From positions 5,146,001 to 5,210,000 of the forward strand of contig JAAFYY010000001.1 in assembly GCA_014284505.1 (NCBI GenBank): a stretch of 64,000 nucleotides of DNA, written 5' to 3'. Below, in pieces: positions 50,313-59,065 of this stretch. This DNA comes from Streptacidiphilus sp. 4-A2. Its GTDB lineage: Bacteria > Actinomycetota > Actinomycetes > Streptomycetales > Streptomycetaceae. The notes under the pieces were generated by a model. The model ran no database searches, had not been told where the DNA came from, and saw only the letters and a list, made by a program, of their open reading frames with translations. The stretch's first letter is position 1, and each line of letters opens with the position of its first letter. The translations under genes were made by a program, and so were the position numbers.

Positions 50313-51211
50313 GTGAAAAGCATTACACAGTCGAAGAGGTTGCGTCCGGGGTCTACGCCTACCTCCAGCCGGACGGCGGCTGGTGCCTCAACAACGCCGG
50401 GATCCTGACCAGTTGCGGAGAGGCCGCAGTAATCGACACCGCGGCGACGGTCGCCCGGGCCCGCACGCTGCGGGAGACGGTGCTCGGCCTCGCCGGACGG
50501 GCGCCCCGCGTCGTCGTCAACACGCACTTCCACGGCGACCACACCTTCGGCAACTGCGTGTTCGCCGACGAGGCGGTGATCGTCGCGCACGAGGGCACCA
50601 GGGAGCAGGTGCTCGCGGCCGGGCTGCACCTCCAGGGCCTGTGGCCCGAGGTGGAGTGGGGCGAGGTGAAGGTCACGCCGCCGACCCTGCTCTACCGGGA
50701 CCGCACCACCCCTGCACATCGGGACATCCGGGCCGAGCTGATTCGCCTGGGGCCCGCCCACACCAGCGACGACACGATCGTCTGGCTGCCGGAGCAGTCG
50801 GTACTGTTCACGGGTGACCTGGTGATGTCCGGGTGACCCCGTTCTGCCCGATGGGCTCCCTGTCGGGGTCACTCGATGCGATCGAGGAGCTGCGGGCCCT
50901 CGGCGCGCGCACGATCGTCACCGGCCACGGCCCGGTCTGCGGACCGGAGGTCTTCGACACCGCCGCCGACTACCTGCGATGGGTGCAGCGGCTGGCCGCC
51001 GAAGGGCTGGCCGCCGGCCTGACCCCGATGCAGGTCGCGGCCGGGACCGACCTCGGACCGTTCGGCGAGCTGCTCGACTCGGAGCGGCTGGTGCCGAACC
51101 TCTACCGGGGATACCTGGAGGCGGGCGCGCGCCGGGGAGGTACTCGACATAGGCGAGGTCTTCGCTGAGATGATCCGCCACCACGGCGGGCTGCCCACCT
51201 GCCACGCCTGA
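50313..51211 (+). CDS. Metallo-beta-lactamase-fold cyclase/thioesterase (ActIV-like), frameshifted
   Basis: Zinc-binding motif VVNTHFHGDHTFGN (HxHxDH), then RLGPAHTSDDTIVWLPEQSV, LFTGDLVMSG and the later ligand GHGPVCGP. ActIV, which closes the second ring and releases the bicyclic product in actinorhodin synthesis, belongs to this fold, so the same role is likely here. About 298 residues. The GTG at 50313 follows CCGGGAGAG; an indel near 50330 joins it to VEEVASGVYAYLQPDGGWCL. Another lies at 50830 and one near 51135. Confidence 0.85.
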
Positions 51212-51285
51212 GCGGAGCCGTGCGCGCGACGGCAGCCCGGCGGCCTGAGGCCGCCGGGCTGCCGTCCCGGGTGCTGCTCCGCCGC

Positions 51286-51728
51286 TTACGCGCGGCCGTC
51301 GTGGACCACGGTGCGATGCTGGATCAGCCAGCTCCCGTCCTCCGCTGCGACCAGCAGGTCCTCGTTGACCGTGCTGGCGTACACCTGGAGCGGACCCCCT
51401 GCGGGGTGGCCATGGCCATGGCGTAGTAGTGAGTCCGCACGGTCCCGTCGGGCTGCGCGTACACCTCGAGCATGCCCAGCCAGTGCCGACGGGTCAGGCC
51501 GTCGGCCGCGAGCACCTTGAGCCGCTTGTCCGCCGCGGCGGTGATGGCCGCCCGGCCGCGCAGCGGCTCCGGATCGACGTTCTGGTGGAAGACCCCGTCC
51601 TCGGTGAAGCTGCCGGCCCATGCCGCAGCCTCACCGCGGTCCAGCAGACGCATCTGAGCGGCGTAGAACTGCTGTACCTGGTAATAGAGTTCGGCCTGGC
51701 TCAGGGCGGTGGCGGGCTGCCGGCTCAT
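51286..51728 (-). CDS. SnoaL-like (NTF2-fold) protein 1, one frameshift
   Basis: 147 residues: ALSQAELYYQVQQFYAAQMR, LLDRGEAAAWAGSFTEDGVF, PLRGRAAITAAAD, TRRHWLGMLEVYAQPDGTVR, YYAMAMATPQGG, AEDGSWLIQHRTVVHDGRA; an indel at about 51400. One of three paralogues in the cluster with a shared (R/H)RHW(L/F)G(M/L) motif. ActVI-A of the actinorhodin cluster is the same fold. Its ATG overlaps the aromatase stop (ATGA). Confidence 0.82.
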
Positions 51729-52687
51729 ATCGCCTCCTGCTGGCGCTCGGCGTACTGCTTGGCGAAGCCGAGGGTGGCCCGGCTGTTGGTGCTGAGCGCG
51801 GTGCGCACATATTCCCTGGCGTCGGCGACGGTCGCCTCCGGTCCGAGGACCGGGGCGATGTTCGCGGGGTTCAGGACCACTGTGTGCTGCGAGGAGGCAG
51901 TGGTGGTACCCCCGCCCTGGTCGGTGAAGGTCCAGTAACCGGTGTGCAGGGACATCAGAGCCGGCAGGGTGACCTGCTTGTAGGAGATCCGCTGGTGCGG
52001 CCGGCACACCCGGAACGACTTGGTGGTGTGCGTGGATCCGTCCTTGGCCCGGGTCTCCATCTCCAGCGTCTGCAGGCCGGCGTCGGCTTCGTCGAACCGC
52101 ACCGAAGCCACGTGCGGCAGCCGTTCGGTCCAGCGGTCCGCCCGGTCGATGAAGTCGTAGACGTCCTCGGCGGCGCCCCGGATCTCCACCGTGTCCTCGA
52201 AGGAGAACCGCAACTCGTCCTCGGCGACCGCGGATTCGACATTCTCGCGCAGTGCGGCGAGCTCGGAGCGGGAGTTGCGTTCCACCGCCTCGTCGATCCA
52301 CGCGAGACCTGCCGGATCGTCGTTCACCGCACGGTAGTCGTGCAGCAGCCGCACCCGCGAGGTGCCCTCCGACAGCGGCTCGATCACCCAGCTCCCGCCC
52401 ATCGCCGCGATCGGAGGAGTGGACACCTCCTGGCGGAAGTCGATGCGCAGCCGCTCCGGGTCCAGCGAGCGGCGGGAGGCCCAGCTCTTCGCCTCGCCAT
52501 TGGCCGTCGCCCAGATCCGGATCCGCTCCCAGCCCTCACCACGCTCGAACTGGTCGACGTGGATGGTCGGCGGGAAGATCCGGGGCCAGTTCTCGACCTC
52601 CGCTATCAGCCGGTAGACGACGGCCGCCGGGGCCTGGACGGTGATCTCGTGCTCGGTCTCACGCACATGCTGATCTGCCATGTTCAT
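51725..52687 (-). CDS. Didomain aromatase/cyclase (ActVII type)
   Basis: 320 residues, unbroken, two consecutive START/Bet v 1-like cyclase domains. Domain 1: ITVQAPAAVVYRLIAEVENW, PRIFPPTIHVDQFERGEGWE. Domain 2: DTVEIRGAAEDVYDFIDRAD, WTERLPHVASVRFDEADAGL. Didomain enzymes of this kind aromatise the first ring of C9-reduced octa- to decaketides, which fits the ActIII-like reductase gene next to it. Start at 52687 or the second Met at 52681. Confidence 0.95.
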   Translation of the reverse strand: MNMADQHVRETEHEITVQAPAAVVYRLIAEVENWPRIFPPTIHVDQFERGEGWERIRIWATANGEAKSWASRRSLDPERLRIDFRQEVSTPPIAAMGGSWVIEPLSEGTSRVRLLHDYRAVNDDPAGLAWIDEAVERNSRSELAALRENVESAVAEDELRFSFEDTVEIRGAAEDVYDFIDRADRWTERLPHVASVRFDEADAGLQTLEMETRAKDGSTHTTKSFRVCRPHQRISYKQVTLPALMSLHTGYWTFTDQGGGTTTASSQHTVVLNPANIAPVLGPEATVADAREYVRTALSTNSRATLGFAKQYAERQQEAI

Positions 52688-52712
52688 CCCTCCTGGATCT
52701 CAGTGGCCTGGC

Positions 52713-53504
52713 TCAGAAGTTGCCGAGGCCGCCGCAGACGTTGAGTGCCTGGGCGGTGATCGACGCGGCCGTGTCCGACGCGAGGTAGCCGACCAGTCCG
52801 GCGACCTCCTCCGGTGTGGAGTAGCGGCCCAGCGGGATCTTGGCCTGGAACCTGGCCAGGATCGCCTCCTCGTCGGTGTCGTACGCGTCGGCGTAGCCCT
52901 GTCGGACCCGCTGGGCCATCGGAGTCTCGACATAGCCCGGGCAGACCGCGTTCACGGTGATCCCGGTCGGTGCCAGCTCATTGCCCAGAGCCTTGGTGAA
53001 GCCGACCACGCCGTGCTTGGACGCGGAATACGGAGCCCCCAGCACCACGCCCTGCTTGCCGGCGGTCGAGGCGATGTTGATGATCCGGCCGCGGCTCTTG
53101 TGCCGCATCCCACCCGCGTTCAGCACCTCCCGGGTCAGCCGGAACACACTGTTGAGGTTGGTCTCGATCACGTCCTGCCAGAGCTCGTCCGTGATGTCGG
53201 CGGTGACCCCGCCGCCGCTCCGCCCCGCGTTGTTCACCAGGACGTCCACCGTGCCGAAGCGCGACACCGCGGCGCCGACGAACGCGGCCGCGTCCTCGTT
53301 CGAGCGCACGTCCAGGGTGGTCCCGTCGGCCTCCAGTCCCTCCTTGCGCAGCTGGACGACCGTCTCGGCCACGTTCTCCGCGCTGCGCGCCCCGATGAAC
53401 ACCTGGTGCCCCTGGGTGGCGAGCAGGCGGGCGACCGCAAGGCCGATTCCGCTGGTGCCGCCAGTGACCACGGCGACCCGCTGCTGACCGGTTTGGCTCG
53501 GCAT
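52713..53504 (-). CDS. Polyketide C9 ketoreductase (ActIII-like SDR)
   Basis: 263 residues, unbroken. RVAVVTGGTSGIGLAVARLL (TGGxSGIG), DVLVNNAGRSGGGVTADITD, catalytic Ser-Tyr-Lys in INIASTAGK and APYSASKHGVVGF, and the ActIII hallmark GITVNAVCPGYVETPMAQRV. Start MPSQTGQQ at 53504 with AGGGGAACAG upstream, not the longer frame. 26 bp from the aromatase gene. Confidence 0.96.
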   Translation of the reverse strand: MPSQTGQQRVAVVTGGTSGIGLAVARLLATQGHQVFIGARSAENVAETVVQLRKEGLEADGTTLDVRSNEDAAAFVGAAVSRFGTVDVLVNNAGRSGGGVTADITDELWQDVIETNLNSVFRLTREVLNAGGMRHKSRGRIINIASTAGKQGVVLGAPYSASKHGVVGFTKALGNELAPTGITVNAVCPGYVETPMAQRVRQGYADAYDTDEEAILARFQAKIPLGRYSTPEEVAGLVGYLASDTAASITAQALNVCGGLGNF

Positions 53505-53544
53505 ACCTGTTCCCCTCAAATCCCTACATACAGCGTGGAAATGG

Positions 53545-55260
53545 CTAGACAAGCCAGAAATTAGCCATCATGGACATATCTTCGTGTTCCAGGTTGTGGC
53601 AGTGGAGCATGTACCGCCCCGGCTCCCCGTCGAACTTGGCGATCACCTCGACCCGTTCACCGCCGTTGACGAAGACGGTGTCCTTCCACCCGACGTCGTA
53701 CGGCCCGGGCGGCGCGCCGTTGCGTGACAGCACCTGGAACTGCACCAGATGGAGATGCACCGGGTGGTGGTAGTCGGAGACCAGCGTCCAGACCTCGGTG
53801 CTGCCGCGGGGACGTTCGCGTCGGAGGTGGCCGGGTCGAACGGCGCTCCGTTGATCATCCAGCCGGTGGGTAGCGGTGGAAGTCCATGGTCCGACGACTC
53901 ATCGACGCAGTGGGGACCAACGGCTCCACCGTGGAGAGCTTCGCCGGCACGGAGGACGTGTCGGCAACCTCGCGGGTCACCTTGAAACGCAGCACGGACC
54001 CGGTCGAACCCTGTCCGGCGAGATTGCGGACAGTGATCTCGTCACCGGCCTTGCAACCGCTGAAGTCGACCACCACGTCGAAACGCTGGGCCGGCGCGAT
54101 CACCAGGGACTGGTGCTCGACCGGGCTCGCGAGCAGACCGCCGTCGGAGCCGATCTGCACGAAGGGCAGCGTCCCGTTCGGGCCCTCCAGCTCCAGCTGC
54201 ATCACCCGCGCGTTGCACGAGTTGAGGATGCGGAAGCGGTACCGGGCGGTGTCGACGTCCAGCACCGGCCAGGCAGCCCCGTTGGTGAGCATCACATCGC
54301 CGAGCACCCCCTGCATGTAGGGCTGCTCCACCCCCGGGCTCCACAGCGTGGGATCCAGCGACGGGTAGTGGAAGGAACCGTCGGCGTTGAAGGCCCGGTC
54401 GCAGATCATCAGCGGAATGTCCCGCTCGCCGCGCGGCAGCGGGAGGGCTGCCTCCTCCTCGTCCTGGATCAGCCAGAAGCCGGCCAGCCCCCGGTAGACG
54501 GAGGGCCCGGTGAAGTCCATCCGGTGGTCGTGATACCAGAGGGTGGTCGCCCGCTGGTCCATCGGATAGTCGTAGACCCGCTCCCCGGACTCCACCTTGG
54601 CCAGCGGATCCGGCGGCATGGACATGGACGGCATCGGCATGCCCGCCATCGAGGTCCCCGCCGTCGGCGCGGGCCTGGCCGCGTTCGCCCGCTCGGCGGC
54701 CAGGGAGGCCGCCGAGGTCAGGTAGTCGGTCGCATAGCCGTCGCTCGGCGGGGGCGTGTGGCCCCGTGCAGGTGCACCACCGTCGGCACCGGGAGCTCGT
54801 TGCGGTGGGTGACCACAGTCCTGCGCCCGGAGGTGGCGACGACGGTCGGCCCGGGGAAGATCCCGTTGTAGCCCCAGATGGGGGTGCGGTAGCCCGGGAT
54901 GATCTCGGCGAGCGCCTCGGTCTGGACGATCTCGTAGTAGTCCGCGTCCCCGCTGCTCCGCGGCTGGAGCACCGGGGGCACCGGAAGCGGCCGCTGGAAC
55001 GGCTTCGGCAGCGGCAGGTCGCTCACCAGCTGGTTGAACCCGCTGGTGAGCAGTGAGGTGGTGTCCGCGTTCCCGGTGGATCCCCAGCCCGGCTGCGGGA
55101 GGGCCCGGTGCTGGGCGGCGTCGGCGCCGCCCAGCCCGCGCAGCGCCAGCGCCGCTCCGCCGACGACCACCGCACCGCCGCCGAGACCGAGCACCGCCCG
55201 GCGCGACAGCACGTTCCGCACCGGGCTTTCGCCGTCGACGGCCCTAGGCGAGCTTGCCAT
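53545..55260 (-). CDS. Tat-exported multicopper oxidase, frameshifted
   Basis: Three-cupredoxin oxidase (CotA/CueO/phenoxazinone-synthase type). Twin-arginine signal NVLSRRAVLGLGGGAVVVGG. All copper ligand motifs can be read: VVHLHG, TTLWYHDHRMD, HHPVHLHLVQF and MLHCHNLEHEDMSMM (axial Met). Frames change at about 54770, 53870 and 53805. A Met-rich loop (MAGMPMPSMSMPPDP) lies before the second motif, as in copper-responsive CueO. About 570 residues. Its start overlaps the end of the lipoprotein gene. Such enzymes oxidise phenols and couple them; here a quinone-forming or dimerising role outside the cell is inferred. Confidence 0.9.
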
Positions 55261-55747
55261 TGGCGCTGCTGCTCAGAGTGAAGGACTGGAGCTGCTTGCC
55301 CAGCGGGTCGTACATGGTCGCGTGGCCGCTGGTGCTGAGCACGTTCCCGTTCAGGGTGACGTTCTCGAATCCGCGAATGGTGCCCTCGGGCTTGTTGGTC
55401 AGATGGTCGGTCAGCGGGATCACCACCTCGATGGTGAAGACGCCGGGCTTGGAGGTCGGCTGCCACCAGCCCGTCCCGGGCAGGGTGTCCGACCCGGCCT
55501 GGATCAGGCTGCCGTCCTTGTTGAAGGTCAGCACCGCGGTCCCGCTGGAGGGGAGCGAAGTCTGCACCTGGACCTGCCACTTGCCGACCGGGCTCACCGC
55601 GGCCGAGCTCGCGGCCGCCGTGTCGGCCTTGGCCGTGGAAGACGTGTGCCCGCTGGAGCCGCAGGCGGCCAGCAGGCCGACCAGGGCGACGGCAGTGACG
55701 GTGGCGCCCAGGCGGGCGGTGCGGCTCGATCGCATGCGTGAAGTCAT
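55244..55747 (-). CDS. Lipoprotein of unknown function
   Basis: 167 residues, unbroken. A lipoprotein signal with lipobox (VALVGLLAACGSS), a Ser/Thr/Ala linker and a small beta-rich domain: VGKWQVQVQTSLPSSGTAVL, TFNKDGSLIQAGS, GTGWWQPTSKPGVFTIEVVI, GNVLSTSGHATMYD, FTLSSSANGKLA. The G-W-W-Q-P...F-T-I layout is like a lipocalin-type barrel of 8 strands, so ligand binding is possible. It shares 17 bp with the multicopper oxidase gene and may hand substrate to it (inference). Confidence 0.78.
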   Translation of the reverse strand: MTSRMRSSRTARLGATVTAVALVGLLAACGSSGHTSSTAKADTAAASSAAVSPVGKWQVQVQTSLPSSGTAVLTFNKDGSLIQAGSDTLPGTGWWQPTSKPGVFTIEVVIPLTDHLTNKPEGTIRGFENVTLNGNVLSTSGHATMYDPLGKQLQSFTLSSSANGKLA

Positions 55748-55773
55748 TTCTGATGTTCCTTCAGTTGGGATTC

Positions 55774-56831
55774 TCAGCTGAACTTGGGGGCGATCTCCTC
55801 GGCGAGCAGGCGCACCGTGCGGGCACCCGCCTCGACCGGCAGGTGGCCGGAGTGCACCGCGACGCTGATCACGACGTCCCCTCCGAACCACTCGGCGATC
55901 TGCGCCAGTTGCCCCGAGACCTCCGCCGGGGTGCCCGCCAGCAGCTTGTTGTCGCTGATCCGCTCCTCCAGCGAGGGGCGGGTGGCCTGTTCGGCGAGCT
56001 TCTCGTAGCCGGGGTAGGCGGAGCTGTTCCGGCCGGCCCAGGACCGCACCGCGGTGGCGAGGCGGTCACCGCCGCGGGTCTCGTCGAGGGCCGCGATACG
56101 CAGTGCCTCCGCGCTGTCCTCGGCGATGAAGGCCGGGTAGCTCAACTGAACGCGCTCGGTACCCGGGACGTGCCCGGCCTCGGCCCAGGCGTCGCGGTAC
56201 GCCGCGAGCCGGTCCTGGACCTGCTCCCTGGTCAGGATCGCGCCGACCATCTGCAGGTTGTGCCCGGCCCGTCCGGCCGCGGCGCAGGAGTCGATGCTGC
56301 GGGCCGTGGTCACATACACCGGGGGTGCGGCCGCTGTACCGTCCGGGGGAGCAGGGTCACCGGGCCGAACCGGTGATGCGTGCCCTCCCAGACCACGTCC
56401 TCCTCGGACCACAGCCGCTTGCAGGCCTCGATCCCCTCCTGGAACCGGGTGTGGCTCTCGTCCATGGGGATCTCGAACGCCTCGAACTCGTCGGGGAGGA
56501 AAGCCCGTCCGAAGCCGACGTCCAGCCTGCCGTGCGAGAGGTTGTCCAGCATGGCCAGCTTGCCCGCGAGCTTGACCGGGTGGGTGAACGCGGGGATGAC
56601 GGCACTGGTGCCGAGCCGGATCCGGCTGGTCCTGGCCGCGGCGGCGGCCAGGAAGGTCACCGGGTCGGGGCTGTAGCCGCCGTAGTCGAAGAAGTAGTGC
56701 TCCACGGTGCGGATATGGTGCAGCCCGAGATCGTCCGCCAGCTCCGACAAGGCGAGACACTCGTCGAAGTACTGGTCGGCGGGACGGTCCGCGGGGCCAA
56801 TGGTGGGAAAGAAGGTGATACCGAATTCCAT
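55774..56831 (-). CDS. LLM-class flavin-dependent oxidoreductase, one frameshift
   Basis: Luciferase-like TIM barrel. MEFGITFFPTIGP, LADDLGLHHIRTVEHYFFDY, RIRLGTSAVIPAFTHPVKLA, MLDNLSHGRLDVGFGRAFLP and, after an indel at about 56345, PPVYVTTARSIDSCAAAGRA, ISDNKLLAGTPAEVSGQLAQ. About 352 residues. It needs reduced FMN, which the reductase across the divergent promoter could supply. First gene of a leftward operon with the lipoprotein, oxidase, ketoreductase, aromatase and SnoaL genes. Confidence 0.86.
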
Positions 56832-56884
56832 GGGCCTGTTTCTCCCTCGTCGGAGTTGTACCTGCCGTCTCGACAACCCATGAG

Positions 56885-56907
56885 CCAGCCTGACCCGGTC
56901 AGGCTGG
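56885..56907. promoter_or_regulatory. 23-bp perfect palindrome next to SARP site C
   Basis: CCAGCCTGACC, one central C, then GGTCAGGCTGG. It lies 11 bp left of the first SARP-type heptamer and 54 bp from the LLM start codon, in a divergent promoter, so it looks like an operator for another protein rather than a terminator. Confidence 0.5.
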
Positions 56908-56917
56908 CAGTCGGCCC

Positions 56918-56946
56918 TGGAAGTGCTCTGGAAGTGCTCTGGAACT
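56918..56946. promoter_or_regulatory. SARP operator candidate C (LLM oxidoreductase / flavin reductase divergent promoter)
   Basis: Three heptamers, TGGAAGT (56918), TGGAAGT (56929) and TGGAACT (56940), starts exactly 11 bp apart with the spacer GCTC twice. This is the best conserved of the four sites. Confidence 0.75.
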
Positions 56947-57064
56947 GATTCCGGACCGGGCCTCAGCCACCCGATAGCACGTCTCCAGCCGGGTCCCCGA
57001 CTGTGTCGGACAGGCCCCGGCCAGACCTGAAGCAAGCCATTCGACCAGGATGAGGGTGGTTCCC

Positions 57065-57568
57065 GTGGCGATAAGTCCGCAGCGTTTCCGCGATGTCTTC
57101 GGTTCCTTTCCGACCTCCGTAGCGATCATCACCGCCCTGGACGACGCAGGAGAACCCCGCGGGTTCACCTGCAACGCCGTGTGCGCGGTGAGCGCCGAGC
57201 CGCCGCTGCTCCTGGTGTGCGTCGACAAGAAGTCACAGACACTGCCCGCGATCGCCTCCTCCCAGGCGTTCGTGGTCAATGTGCTCTCGGACGCCGGCGA
57301 GGACGCCTCCCGTCTCTTCGCCGGCAAGAGCGACAACAAGTTCGCAGAGGTGGCCTGGCGGCGTTCCGAGCATGCGGCCGGCGCCCCGGTGCTGACCGAG
57401 GCGACGCTCGCGTACGCCGAGTGCCGGGTGGTCGACTCCACCCTGGCCGGTGACCACTGGGTCTTCTTCGCCCGGGTGGAGGCAGCCGAGGTCTTCACCC
57501 GGGACCCGCTGCTCTATCACAAGGGCCGGTACAGCTCCTGGCAGCCGCATCTGGCGCTGGTGCGCTGA
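57065..57568 (+). CDS. NAD(P)H:flavin reductase (ActVB/HpaC-like)
   Basis: 167 residues, unbroken: PQRFRDVFGSFPTSVAIITA, GFTCNAVCAVSAEPPLLLVC, SQAFVVNVLSDAGED, DHWVFFARVEAAEVFTRDPL, LLYHKGRYSSW. Supplies FMNH2 to the ActVA5-like monooxygenase and perhaps the LLM enzyme. The GTG at 57065 is preceded by GAGGGTGG; the ATG at 57050 is an alternative. Confidence 0.92.
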   Translation: MAISPQRFRDVFGSFPTSVAIITALDDAGEPRGFTCNAVCAVSAEPPLLLVCVDKKSQTLPAIASSQAFVVNVLSDAGEDASRLFAGKSDNKFAEVAWRRSEHAAGAPVLTEATLAYAECRVVDSTLAGDHWVFFARVEAAEVFTRDPLLYHKGRYSSWQPHLALVR

Positions 57569-57574
57569 CGGCAG

Positions 57575-57623
57575 ACGACGTCGGCCCGCTCGAACCCGGT
57601 GGGGTCGAGCGGGCCGACGTCGT
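57575..57623. terminator. Bidirectional terminator between flavin reductase and SnoaL 2 genes
   Basis: A perfect 19-bp stem: ACGACGTCGGCCCGCTCGA (57575-57593) with its complement at 57605-57623, loop 11 nt. Confidence 0.8.
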
Positions 57624-57641
57624 GTCATGCCGGCTGTACCG

Positions 57642-58073
57642 CTAGACAGCGGGGGCCAGGTCCAGGGTGATGCTCCGGGAACGCACCCGCAGCGCCCCCG
57701 AGGCGGCACCTTCGAGCAGGTCCACGACCACACTGCTCGGCTCCATGCGCACGGAACCGTCCGCCGAGGTGTGCGACACCATGGCGTAGTAGGTGACCCG
57801 CAGGACGCCGTCGGCCTGGAGATCGGCCTTCCGCATGCCGAACCAGTGGTGCCGGGTCACCTCCGTCTCAGCGAACCGCGTCACCAGTGCGGTCATGGCC
57901 CGGCCGATGGCCGCACGACCCCGCAGCGGCTCCGCCTGCCCGACGCCGAAGCTGCCGTCCTCGGTGAAGTCCGAGAGGAAGCCCTCCACATCGCCGGTGT
58001 CCAGTCGGTGCTGCTGCCGGGCATAGAAGAGTTCCAGGTCAAAGAGCATGTCGGTCGCGACCGGTACGGACAC
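57642..58073 (-). CDS. SnoaL-like (NTF2-fold) protein 2
   Basis: 143 residues, unbroken: MLFDLELFYARQQHRLDTGD, FLSDFTEDGSFGVGQAEPLR, GRAAIGRAM, TRHHWFGMRKADLQADGVLR, VTYYAMVSHTSADGS. Paralogue of the proteins at 51286 and 59066. The GTG at 58073 has AGGAGG upstream. Confidence 0.85.
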   Translation of the reverse strand: MSVPVATDMLFDLELFYARQQHRLDTGDVEGFLSDFTEDGSFGVGQAEPLRGRAAIGRAMTALVTRFAETEVTRHHWFGMRKADLQADGVLRVTYYAMVSHTSADGSVRMEPSSVVVDLLEGAASGALRVRSRSITLDLAPAV

Positions 58074-58151
58074 GAGGCCTCCTCGGGTGAGAGATCGGGG
58101 TGGTGCTGGTGGCTGCGCCGCGGGCCGAAGAGGCACCGGCGAAGAGCGGGC

Positions 58152-58883
58152 TCACCAGTCGAGCCCGCCGTTGACCTCAAGGACCAGACCGTTGACGTAG
58201 GAACTGGCCTCGCTCGCCAGGAAGACCGCGGCAGCGGCGACCTCCGCTCCGGTGCCCAGTCGCCCGGAGGCCAGCTTGGGACGGTACTTGTCCCAGACCA
58301 CCGGAGTCTGCGCGAGGGCGCGCCCCATGCCCTCGTCGATCAGGCCCGGGGAAAGGCAGTTGACGGTGATCTTCCGCTCGGCCAGCTCGATCGCGGACAC
58401 CTTGGTCAGCATCTCGATGGCGGACTTGGACGCGCAGTAGCCCGCCGCTCCGGGAGCGACCCTGGCGCCCAGAGCAGAGGACAGGGTGATGATCCGCCCG
58501 CCACCGGCCCGCTCCAGGTAGGGCACAGCGGCTTTGACGGTGCGAAAGGTGCCGTGCACGTTGGTGTCGAAGGTCTGGGTCCAGTCCTCCTCCGCCAGAG
58601 CTTCCACCCCCCGGGCGGCTCACCCCGGCGTTGGCCACCACCACATCGATCTGGCCGAAGGAGGCTGCCGCGGTGGCGAACATCTCCTCGACCGATCCGG
58701 TGTCCCGGACGTCCACGGGACAGAACACGACGTCGTCGCGCTCCTTGAGCAGGTCACCGATCGGCTCGGGATCCCGGCCGGCGGCGATCACCCGCGCTCC
58801 CTCCCGCAGGAACGCCTCGACCAGGCAGCGGCCGAGATTCCTCGTCCCCCGGTCACCACAGCTGTCCGTCCGTGTAGTTGCAC
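58152..58883 (-). CDS. Short-chain dehydrogenase/reductase, FabG-like, frameshifted
   Basis: VQLHGRTAVVTGG-TRNLGRCLVEAFLREGAR (one indel in the glycine motif near 58850), DVVVANAGVS, catalytic Ser and Tyr in ITLSSALGARVAPGAAGYCA and SKSAIEMLTKVSAIELA, VNCLSPGLIDEGMG, and SYVNGLVLEVNGGLDW at the end. A second indel near 58620. About 243 residues; the GTG at 58883 has GGAGGAG upstream. A tailoring reductase or dehydrogenase of the pathway; substrate unknown. Confidence 0.88.
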
Positions 58884-58951
58884 AGTCTCCTCCGTCTCGA
58901 TCGGCACATCCCCAACCAGCACAGCTCGGCAGGAATCCTGGGTTCGGCCGC

Positions 58952-58980
58952 TGGAGGCCGGATGGTGCTGCTCTGGAAAC
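58952..58980. promoter_or_regulatory. SARP operator candidate D (SDR / SnoaL 3 divergent promoter)
   Basis: Three heptamers, TGGAGGC (58952), TGGTGCT (58963) and TGGAAAC (58974), starts exactly 11 bp apart; the second spacer is GCTC as in site C. It lies 69 bp from the SDR start and 86 bp from the SnoaL 3 start. Confidence 0.65.
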
Positions 58981-59065
58981 CGGCCTCCAGACCGAGTCCA
59001 GCGGATCTAGATGCCGAAGCGGCAGCTTCTCCCCCAGATGACTCTCTCCTGACCTGGAGGAACCC

